A DNA stretch of 64,000 nt from Isosphaeraceae bacterium. Its GTDB lineage: Bacteria > Planctomycetota > Planctomycetia > Isosphaerales > Isosphaeraceae. Shown piece after piece: positions 48,001-60,000 of the stretch. Where the stretch lies: positions 42,900-106,899 of the forward strand of contig JANXSX010000212.1 of the NCBI GenBank assembly GCA_025356475.1, in the 5' to 3' direction. The position numbers and the translations under genes were made by a program. Within the stretch, counting starts at the first letter, position 1; each line of letters begins with the position of its first letter. The notes under the pieces were generated by a model. The model had not been told where the DNA came from. It worked only from the letters and a program-made list of their open reading frames with translations, and did no database searches.

Positions 48001-51000
48001 TGAGCTGGGTCAGCGACGTCGCGGACGCAGCCTATAGCCTGCTCGGTGGCAATGGGGCTGAGGCATTTGCCGGTTACTCGAATGCCGAAGCCCATGGCGT
48101 AGTTCAGGTTGATGGAACGGTCGAGACCGGCCTGACTCGACATCAGACCCTCGTCCTCAGCGGTTGGGATCAAGTCGCGGGGACTGTGACGGCGAGTCAG
48201 CAGGATATCGGGATCACGTTCACAGCCAGCATCAAACAGATCCAGAGTACTCTTGTTCAGGAATTGAACAAAGATCAACAGATCCTAGCGACCTTCGGCG
48301 ACACCAATGCCACCCTCAAAGCCTTCTACCAGGGTGAAGTCACTCGGATCGAAAATGAACTGACCGCGTCGGGCCTCGCGGTCACAGTGACCAACCCAGA
48401 CAATACAACGACCGTAATTTACCCAGGTCGGCAAGTCTTGACCATCTCCGTCAACCCGATCTGGGCTCAGGCCGGAGTGGTAGACGTGCGAGCGGATGTG
48501 CTGCAAGGATCGGGAAAGTTTATCGCCCCTAGCGACGTCCTGGTTAACATTCTCAACCATACACCCGCATTCGTCGAGATCGCCGGGATCACGATTCCCC
48601 AGGTGAACGGAGGAGTGTTTCTCGACGGCGAGATCATGCAGGACAATGCGTCGATCCATGCCAAAAGCGTGAGTAACGCATCGGCCGACACGGGTCTCGT
48701 GGCAGGCGCGGCGAACTTCGATCTCTCGCAAGTTCAGCCCGTTGCGGCAAACACGCCGACGATCAACGTCATTAATGATCTGAACGTCAACGACACCAAC
48801 AGCTTTACACCTGCTCAAGTCAACCCAGATGGATATCCTTGGCCCAATATCACGATCCTGGCCGCCTCGGCTGGGGGCCAAGGCATTTTTAACGACAATG
48901 GAAATGTGACACTCAGCACCCTCGCATCTGGCAAGGGAAGCATCTACATCAACAACACGGTCAGGGCCAAGAACCTGACGGTCATCGCCGGTGGCGACGT
49001 CTATATCCAGGGCATGACATCGTACCCCGTGGGGGTCGAACCGGCCGACCAGTTTGGAAACGCGACAACCGGAGAATATGGTGCGGGCTCTGGAGTTACG
49101 GCACCGGGCGTCAAAGCTGCTGACCCTACCACGTCGTCGTTCACGAATGTGCTGAACACCGCGCCGAAGCTGCCTTACAGTCTTTACGGCGATCGAATTC
49201 ATATTGATGCCGAATACATCAACGTCAACGGCGTGATTCAGAGCGGACGCGATAGCTATACCCTGACGATCGATGACGCTGCCTACAACGAAGCGCAAGG
49301 TCTGATCGGCCAGGGGAAGGCGGGGCGGCTCTACCTCTCACAAACCTCGGACGCGCATCCAGGCTTTGCCGTTTACTACAACACGGCTACGAAACGGTTC
49401 GAGGTCGGCGAGTTGAAGGCGAGTGGGGGCTACATCGAACTGTTTGGTCATGTCCTCAATAGTGGTTATGGCAAGATTCGCGTGCTCGGCGGCTACAGCA
49501 CGATTCAGGTCGACAACACGACCAACCACGACGTACTGCTCAATCGGCTCGACGTCTCCCAGCGAGGGGCAGGGGTCTTGCTCCTTTACGATAAGGCTGG
49601 CGGCTCACCGCAAGTCACTTCAGGCTCGACCTCCTCGCCCGGCGGCCAGACAAACTTGACGCTTTACCAGTGGACCCCCACAGGCGTGACTGTCACGACC
49701 AATGTTAACGGCGGAAGTCCATTCGTGGGTGCGACTGGGTACAACAGTGTCTATCAACCAGCGAGCGGATGGCGCTATGGTTGGACGACTGAGGTCGATC
49801 AAAACCTGATCAAAGAGAAGTATATCAAGAGTGGTGCATGGCTTGGCGTCGTCCCCGACGTCTTCCAGAACGGTAACATTCAATGGGATTCCATCGAAGT
49901 GCAGGGGACCCCTCACTTCGCAGGCTCGGGACCCTATTACTACTACGACAATGGCTCCGACGGTTCGAACCCCGACGCCGTCTACACCTACGCACTAACC
50001 ACCCAGACGACCTCGAGTACTGGCCCGATTCGCTACAAGCACGATGACTACTGGACGTGGTACGGCAGCCACGTTTACGAGTCGTGGTACCGCGAGATCG
50101 ACGGTCAACAGGTGCTTCATACCCACACGGTGAATGCTCACCTGCCGATCAATGTCGAGTTCCTTGGCAGCTCTGAGGGGCGGATTACCGTCAACTCGAA
50201 CAGCGGTGGCAGTGTCCTCCTCCAGGATGCCATCGCCAATCCGACCGGTGTGACGCAGATCACAACGACGGGATCGATCCAGGTCGAAACCGGAAATGGA
50301 GTCGTGAGCGGGCGACGAATTGAGTTGAATGCCGGAACAGGGATCGGCAGCGCGATCAACCCGCTGATCGTAAACGTCTCGGCACCGTCTCAAGGCACGG
50401 TCAGCCTCTATGCAGTGAGTACGACCGGAGATGTCGCCATCTCCCAGGCAAGCGGCGATTTGCCGATCGATCAGGTCAAAGCGTTAAATGGCAACGTCTA
50501 TCTCACATCAAAGAACGGAATTCTGGTCGCCCGGAATGGTGCGAGCTACTTCGCTGGGCTCGTCTCAGGTGGATTGCTGAACCTGACGGCGGGCTCGGGG
50601 ATCGGCAATTCGACCTCGCAGCCACTCTCGCTCGACACCGGAATCATCCCCATCGCGCAGAAAGCGGCCAACCTGCAGACGTTGACGGCTCATGCCGGAA
50701 ACGACGTGTTCCTCAAGCAAGTTGCGGGAGATCTCTGGGTCAACCAGGTCATTACAGGGGGGCGTGCCTGGATCACCGTGTCGAACGGAAACCTGTTGGA
50801 CGGCAACACCAACTCGGTGAAGGACGAGCGGGCTTACAAGGACCTCAAGGGGGGGGTCTGGGCCGACTTGCAACTCACTGTCGCCGATGGTGCCGACACG
50901 AAGATCTCCAATACGATCAGCTCTTATGCGTCTCAGAAAACTCAGGAATATCACACGTATTGGGTCTATCGGAATCAGCAAGCGAACCGGGCTGTCTATG

Positions 51001-54000
51001 ACCCAAACTTTGTGGTTACGCTGACTCCGAGCGAGAACACGTACTACGACGGATTCTATCGTAAGCAGGGAATCGCGCAAGGCCTGGGAGGCTCGGCTCT
51101 CAACACCTTCGTCACCAACGCGATCACAACCCTCGTCAACTCACGAACCGTCCAGTACCACACCCTCAACGACCAGTTCGCGACCTACTTCCTCGGCCAG
51201 AATCAAGCGTTCCCAACGTCGTACTCCGCTTCGTTCACATATATGCCATCCACTCTTGAGACAACCCACCTGACGGCGGGAATCAAGGTCTGGACCGAGA
51301 ACGAACTGCTACACCTTGTCGGTGCCGGGCTCCTCAAGTCGGTGACCGATACGGTGACGGTCATCAAGGATCCCAATATCGTCGCCACGGACATCACCCT
51401 GCTCGTTCCCAGCGGAAACGTGGGCCGAACAAGTGGCAAGGTGACGATTCTGCTGGACGGCCATACGTTCACCGACGACGAGTTGGTTGCGATGGCTGCC
51501 GCCGAACGCAAGGATGTGGCTTACCTCTCCGGCCCCGCCGTCAACGTGACTGCGACATTCAACACTGTGGCACGTACGATTACCCGCACCGATGGCGGCA
51601 ACTGGACGGGCCTCTCTGCTGGACAGACGATTAAGGTCCTAGGCAACACGGGCAACGCGACCGATGGGTTGCTCTATTTCACCATTCAATCCGTGAGCGG
51701 AGGCGTAATCACGCTCTCGGTGTCGGACACGCTCGTGTCCGAGATCGCCAAGCCAATCACAGTCGAACCGATCGTCCTCGACCCCACATTCCAAGCGATT
51801 TCTTCCCAAACGCTTCCGGTCACATTCACGAATAACGGTTTCAACAACGTGGGTCGCCCGGGTGACACAATCACCCGATCGACCGGTAGCTGGATCGCCG
51901 ACGGTTTCGTGGTCGGTAGTCTGATCCGAGTCAGCGGTGCAACCGCGAATGCCACCGCTAGCGGGGCTTCTTACAAGATCACCGCAGTCTCTGCTCTCAC
52001 CCTCACGCTTGCTTCTAGCACGGCCCTGACCACCGAATCAACACCCGTGATCGTCACGCTTACACGGGGCCAAGCTCCTTCGCTCACATCCCTCGTGATC
52101 GATCAACGCGACGCTTTCAACGTGACCTCAAGTGGTGTGTTTTATGCCGATGTCTCGGGGAGCATGCTCCTGGGATCGACCCAGGATATTCGGATCGATC
52201 GAGTCACGGTGGGAAGCGACGTACGCATCAAGGTCGGCAAGGGAATTATTAATGCTGCGGCTCATGGGATCGACAATCTCTTGAGCGGCGATTTGATTCT
52301 TGAGGCGGCGACAGGTGGAGTTGGCACTCGTGCCAACCCGTTCTATACCAATCTCCAGTCGAACGCAACGATCACCGCCCGCTCGTCTGCGGACGTTTGG
52401 CTTTTCGAGCGAAACGCGGCAGGCAATGCCGGCAACATGAACATCGAGAGTATCTACTCGCAATCGGGCCTGGCGCACCTCGAGGCTGACGGATCGATTC
52501 TCGATGCTCTCAACACCGACTTCACCAAGGTGAAGGCCAACGGGATTGAACTTAAGGCAGGCGGTAACATCGGGTCAGGTGGTCTAACTCCCAATTATCT
52601 CGATATCTATACGACTGGCACGAGCACGTTGACGGCTCTAGCCCATGGAAGTATCTGGATCTCGGAGACCGACGGGAACCTTAACCTGCGCGATGTCGTT
52701 TCGCAGATGGGAGACGTCGCACTCCGCTCCGATCTGGCCATCATTGATGCCGTGGATGTCGTCGATCCCACGAATCCCTTCTCTGTCGATGTCGTGGGTG
52801 GGCCTTCGACCAAACCGAACGCGAACGTTCTCGGCAACAACATCACCCTGATCGCAAGTGCCGGCACGATCGGAGAGATTGGCAATGATCTCGACATCAT
52901 CAGTGGCTATAGCGCGTTGGGTGCGTTGACCTCGTCGAGCCTCTTCGGCAATACGTACATCATTGAGGCTGCGGGCGATTTGAGGCTCAAGACGGTCACG
53001 ACCGGTGGGGTTGGTAACGAAACAGCCTTTCTGACCGACCCAGTTGGTCGGATCCTCAACGCGAACCCTGGGGGCAATAACGTGCTCTCTGGCAAGCTCT
53101 GGTTGTTTGCGTCCGGGGATATTGGTGAGCCGACGAACGCGATCGCGACGGCAGTTGGGTTCATCGAAGGGATCTCGAGCGGCGGTAGCGTCTACATCGA
53201 GAATACTGGGGCGATTGTGGTTGGTGGCGTGACCACCACCTATAACGGTCAAACGGCGGGCGGCCTGGTTGGCGCGAAGAGCGTGCTCCTCGGTTCGCAC
53301 AGCCCCGTGACTGTCAGTAAGAACATCACATCCGGCGATCAGATCGTGGTGATCTCTGGCGATAGTTCAGGACAGGATGATTTGACGATCGCCAGCGGCT
53401 CGCACCTCATTACGACGGCCGTTCCGGGTACCCCGTTGCCAGAGCTGCAAGGTGCTCGTCGTTACTATGTTCACCTCCTTGGAAACGTCATTCAACTTCT
53501 TGACGCGCCCGGCGGAAACGTGATCCTGCTGGGTATCCCACCTGATACGACGACCCGGCATTTCCTCACACCCGCTTCGCCACTCGTGAGCGGAGCGAAT
53601 ACTGGGACAGCCTCGCTCAAACAGTTCCAGAGCCTGCTCTTTACCGGCACAAACATCGACTCGGTGGCACATACGATTGACCTCGGCGCGGGCAACGGTC
53701 TCACTGAGGGTGAGGCCGTGATTTACTCGACTGCCGGCACGATCACTCTGCTCTCCGGCGATAACCTCTACCTGCAAGCAGGCTCCGTCCTTCAGGCAAC
53801 GACGAATATTTATCTCTATGCGGACTTTGCCAAGACGGATCCTCTGAGCCAGACCGATTCGATCGTCACGACGGGTGCAAGTGTCACGGCAGGTCAGTCG
53901 ATCACCGCGCTATCGACCGGTAGTCTGCAACTCACGAACAGCTCGAACTTCACGGCGACCGCTGGTTCGATCATGGTTCGAGTCGGCAAAGATATCGGTG

Positions 54001-57000
54001 TCGATGCCACGAGCAGCATGATCGCAGGGGGCGGCATCACCCTCTCCGGCGACGTTGCCGAGTTCGATACTGGCCTCGGCGTCGGGACCAACATCGTGCT
54101 ATTGGGCACTCTTCAGGCGTCCCTGATCGATATCTATGGTGGTGCCAACGCGGACAACATTCTGATTCAACCCGTCGCCCTCATCGGCCATACGCGTGTC
54201 TTTGGCGGAGCAGGCGACGATCTAATCACCGTGACCCGGCTGAACACACGGACGACCTCACTCGATCTCGACGGTCAAACCGGTAATGACACTTATGTGA
54301 TCAATACTGCCGGAAGTGTCAACGGTGGCGGCTTCCGTGATTATCTGATCAATGTTCATGACACATCACCGGTCGGCGACGGTGCGAACACTCTGGTGAT
54401 TAACGGCACCGCCGACCCTGACATCTTCTTGATCCGTCGCAACTTCGTGTCACTCTTGCACGGTTCCCAGGCCGATGCATTTGCCAAGACAAATGCTCAG
54501 GTTGAACGGATCAATTACGACAGTTCGATCAATAGTCGCTTGCGGGTCAACGGCATGGCCGGCAACGATTACTTTGCGATGGACGACAACTCGACCATCA
54601 CGACAGTCGATGGCGGAGCGGGTGATGACACGTTCCAGTTCGGCCAGATGTTTGGTCAGGATCGGATCACGACTGCGGTGCATGCAGGCGACGAGATCAA
54701 CACGGTCTCGACGACTCGGGGTTATCTCAGTGTCGGCAACACATATCCGGTCGTGGCCTACGGTGGGTCGGGTGCGGATACGTTTAATGTCTACTCGAAC
54801 CATGCCGACCTCACGCTGAATGGCGGACCCGGCAACGATAACTTCCTCGTACAAGCGTTCGCCCTGGCCAACCAGGGAGGTCCCGGGGGGAGTGGCGACA
54901 ATACCCGTTACAACGTCAATGCTCAGCTCAATCTCGATGGCGGTAGCGGATTCAATCACCTCACCGTCGTAGGGACCGAGTTCAACGACACCTTTGTCAT
55001 GACGGATAAGGGGGTTCAGGGCGTTGGGCTGAGCATGTCGTATGCGAACACGCAGGCGATCGAGGTCGATGGGCTCGCCGGTAACGATACGTTCGACGTC
55101 TCAAGCACACCCCAGGATTCGGTGACCTCGCTCTTCGGTGGAGGGGGTAGCGACACGTTCAACGTGGCTGGAGATATCACCTCCCGCGTTGTTTCCCGCA
55201 ATTTGGCCGGGACGAGCAGCCTGGTCAATCAGCGGGTTGTCTCGAATGATCCCGCCTATAGTGGACTCAATGTCGGCGGCGTCGCTGTCAACGTGGCCGA
55301 CCCCATTTCCGGACAGGTGATCATTACGGAGAAGCCTGGCGGGACGACCGTTGCTGAAAATGATGGCATCCCCGCCGATAGCGTTGCCAGCTATTCGCTC
55401 ACGCTGGCCTTCCAGCCGACCTCTCCGGTGTACGTGAATATCTCCGCCGCGTTGGCCGATTCCGAGACGGCCGGGCTCGGTGGTGGTTCCTTGCTACTCT
55501 CAACAAACCCCGCACTCTTCGTCCGCAACGCGTTGGTCGTCAGATTCGACCCGGCGAACTGGAACACTCCGCAGATTGTGTTTGTGAAAGCGAGTAACGA
55601 TAACCTCGCGCAAGGCAACCGCAAGGTCTCGGTCGCCCACTCCGTTACCAGCCTCGACCCAGCCTTCGAAGGGTCGAGTTCCAACGGTCCCAAGGTTCGG
55701 AGTGTAAGTGTTTCGGTGCTCGACACCAACACTGCGGGGCTGATCCTGAAGGAGACGAACGGTGCCACTCTGGTACTCGAAGGAAGCGGCTCCCAAGGAA
55801 TTGCCGACTCGTATACCGTTTCCTTGTCAAAGGCCCCAAGCTCCAATGTCGTCGTCACGTTGGGTCTCAATGATCCCCGGTTGTTCTTGACGGACGCATT
55901 GTCGAATACGCTCGTAACATTGCTGTTTACACCAGCGAACTGGTCGACTCCGCAGACAGTCTATGTTCATGCGAGCAAAGATGGAGTTGCCCAGAATCGA
56001 ACGCTCGATCAGATCTCGCACACAACTTCAAGTCAGGATCTCTCGTACTCAGCACTCTCAACCCCGACGATCCTCAACGTCACTGTGGTCGATGGCGACA
56101 CACCTGGAGTTCTGGTCGACCAGCCGACGGGTTCGACCAACGTAGTGAAGGGGGGCCCTGGAGCTTCGTACTCTCTCCGACTCACGACTGCTCCGACCGG
56201 CCCTGTCACGATCAATCTCTTGCCGGATTCTCAGGTGCTTCTGGCCGGTTCGCAGAGTCCTCGAGTCAACGTCCCCGCCGCGACCAACTTCGGCGATGCA
56301 TCCGTCGCCCCTCCTGGCATCAAGAATGCGATCCAGGTCATGGGGAATACCTTCAAGAGCGGGGACCAAGTCGTCTATCGAGTCTCGCCTGGTGCGAACG
56401 TGATTGGTGGACTCATCAACGGAGCGTACTATTTCATTCTTTTGGATTCGTCGCTCGCGAGTGGTTTCTTCCGGCTGGCAGGAACTGCCGAAGATGTCAC
56501 CGCGAAGGTCTTTGTGCCGTTGACCGCTCCAGGGCAGTCCAACAACGGCTTGATGCACTCACTGGCACTTGTCCCCTCGGTCACATTTGATCCGAGCAAC
56601 TGGTTCATCCCTGTTTCAATCAACCTGATCGCCAACCCGAATTTCAGCCCTGTATCGGGCCATGAATTCGACACTCTCTTCCCGCCGCAATCGCACAGCG
56701 TAGACCAGATCCGGGGCCCACTCCTCATTGATGGCAACGACAGCCAGAACAATGGATCGCTGACCCGTCCGCTCACTCTCCCGACCGAGAACAACGCAGG
56801 CGGTTCTGCGTTGGCGGCCCCAACTGACCCCGCCTTGGATGTGAATCGACTCACCGTCTACAACGACGGCAGTGTGGCAAATCAGGTCGGCACACTTACA
56901 GGATCAACATTGTCTGGGCTCGGAATGAGTGCGGGCCTGACGGTCGACGTCGGCACTCCCATTGCCCCCAACCTGGTCTCGATTCCGGGCGGAATCTCAT

Positions 57001-60000
57001 ACGGGCGGCTCACCGTCAACCCGACGACTGGGCTCTACACATCCTCGGCATCGCTCAGTGATATCCAGATCCTCAATGTTTTGCTCGGTAGAGGCAATGA
57101 CGATTTCACGGTTCAAGGTACGCTGCGGACGACCGCCACTCAGGGCGGAATCACCCAGGTCAGTGGGGGAGGCGGCGATAATCGGATCACGGTTCTTGGG
57201 GGCGGTGGCCCGTTGTCTCCTCTGGTGATCAATGGCGGCGGTTCTCAAGATGGTAGCCTCTACGGTTCGACGGGGGGGGCACCCTCATCTTCAGGCTTTG
57301 CCTACAGCAACCCGGGCAACAACACCATCGACGCATCACAATCGACCCAAGGGGTAATCATCAATGGTGGCGTTGGTAATGATTCGCTGACGGGAAGCCA
57401 AGGGAACGACTGGATTGCGGGTGGCTCAGGTAACGACACGATCCAGGGCCAGGCGGGCAACGATATCATCTTCGGTGATTCCGCATTCAATGTGGACTTG
57501 TTGAATCGAGTGCTGTATGTCGCCAACCGGAACATGAGCCCCTTCAAGACTCGTGACAACCTCTCGGTCGGAAACGACACGATCGATAGCGGGCGAGGCA
57601 ACGACATCGTCTTTGGCGATTTCGGAGTGATCGCTCAAGCGACGCACGTCGTGGGTGGATTGGCCGGTGGGCTGAATCTGTTGACGACGGGTAATGTAGC
57701 TCTCGCGACGACCGACGTCACGGGAACGGGCGGGAACGATACGATCAAGCTCGGGGATGGCAACGACGTTGCTTTCGGTGGCGCAGGCAACGACGCGATT
57801 ACCGGCGGGGCCGGGAACGACGTGATCTTTGGCGATAATGGCATTGTCAGCTTCGCAGGCGGTCTTCCCGTGACCATCGCCACCACGGACCCCGGCACCG
57901 GTGGCAACGATACGATCAGCGCAGGTGGAGGCCGGAACCTGATTTTGGGCGGCTCGGGCAACGATACCATCTCCGTCCGACCCCGAATCATCAGCCCGAT
58001 GACACCCGCAGGCACGACCGACGGCGAGAACGTCATCTTCGGCGACAACGGCAAGATCTCGCTCATGAACAACGTGGTCATCACCGCAGCCACAACCGAT
58101 CCAACCTACGGGGGCGATGACACGATCACGGGTGGGACTGGTAACGACACGATTCTGGGTGGCCCAGGGGCCGACACGCTGGATGGCGGTGCAGGCAACG
58201 ACGTTCTACTCGGCGACCTCGGTTCGATTGACCAGCTTCAAGGCCCTGTCACCACGATCATGACCACGGACCCAGGCTTCGGTGGTAACGACCACATCAT
58301 CGGTGGGATCGGTAACGATATCATCCTGGGAGGGGCAGGCAACGATACGATCGATGGTGGGGCCGGAAATGATATCGTCTTGGGCGACTTCGGCAAGATT
58401 ACCGTCACCCAGGAGCTTGTGTCCAACGTTACGACCACCGACCCCGGCCTCGGTGGCAGCGATACTTTGTTCGGAGGCGATGGCAACGATGTCATCCTTG
58501 GTGGTGCCGGGAGCGACACGATCGACGGCGGGGCTGGTAACGACGTCATTTTTGGTCACGATGCCACGGTCAACTTTGCAGGGGGCGTCCTTAGCTCCGC
58601 AACAAGTCTCGACCCATACCTCTCGCAACCTGTGACAATCACAGGAGGCGCGGGTGATGATGTGATCGTCGCAGGGGCAGGCAACGACAACCTCTCGGGA
58701 GGAGATGGGAACGACCTGATCCTTGGCGACAACGGGTCGATCACCTGGTCCGCCGGCCTTCTCTCAGTCGCGACTACCACCGATCCCACAAACGTTGGCA
58801 ACAACACTATCACCGGCGATGCCGGCAATGACATCATCCTTGGTGGTGGTGGCAACAACTTGATCGACGGTGGTTCCGGTAACGACACGATCTTGGGGCA
58901 TTTTGGCAAGGCCAAATTCACCCAGGGGCTCTTGACCAGTATCACCACAACAGATCCAAACCTGGGTGGCAACAACACAATCTTTGGCGGCGATGGTAAT
59001 GATGTGATTTTGGGTGGTGTCGGCAAGAACGTCATCGACGGCGGTACCGGCAACGACGTCCTCTTCGGTCATGATGCCACGGTGACGTTCGCGAATTCGG
59101 TGATCACCTCGGCGACGAGCACCGATCCCCTCGTTGCCGGGGTCGTCAAGATTACCGGCGGAGCGGGTGACGACGTGATCGTGGGTGGGTCTGGGGCTGA
59201 CAACCTTTCGGGTGGCGACGGGAATGACACGATTCTGGGCGATAGTGGAACGATCACTTGGTCGGGCGGGCAACTGTCAAGCGTGATGACCACATTCGCC
59301 GGTATGGGCGCGAATGATGTGATCGACGGTGGCAATGGAAATGACATCCTGATCGGTGGGGCCGGCGACGACTCGATTACATGCGGCTCGGGTAATGACG
59401 TCCTTCTCGGCGATTACGCGAAGGTTACCCTGACCGCCGGATACATCAGCACCATTACCACAACGGACCCAGGCTCAGGCGGTTCTGACACACTTGTAGG
59501 GGGCACCGGCAGCGATATCATTCTTGGAGGAGCGGGTAGCGACACGATTTTCGGCGGCAATGGAGACAGCGTCCTCTTCGGCCATGATGGCACAGTGGTC
59601 ATGTCGTTCGGTACTTTAGTCTCGGCGACGAGTATCGACCCCACGGTCTTGGGCAACGTTTCAATCACAGGTGGGTCGGGTAATGATGTCGTGATTGGTG
59701 GTTCCGGTAGCGACAAGATCAGTGGCGGTGGTGGCAACGACATCCTCTTTGGTGATAATGCCCAGGTCCTCTGGTCGTCCGGAAAGGTCTCCTTCGCCTC
59801 AACCCTCTTCCCATCGGTTGGTGGCAACGACACGATTTTGGGAGGAGCAGGGAGGAGCTTCATCGTCGGTGGTTTTGGCAATGACCAGTTGGCCGGCGGA
59901 TCGGGCAGTGAGGTGATTCTGGGCGACAACGGTTCGGCTCAGGGAATGCCAGGTTCGAACTTCTTGCTGGACCAGGCGACGATCACAACCACGGACCCAA

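Noticed and set aside
48285..49298. A 337-codon open frame on the minus strand inside the giant adhesin gene, plus many shorter antisense frames
   Set aside because: The plus-strand protein is continuous and repeat-rich; biased codon composition (GC-rich third positions, few stops in antisense) produces long shadow frames. No motif or ribosome site supports them.
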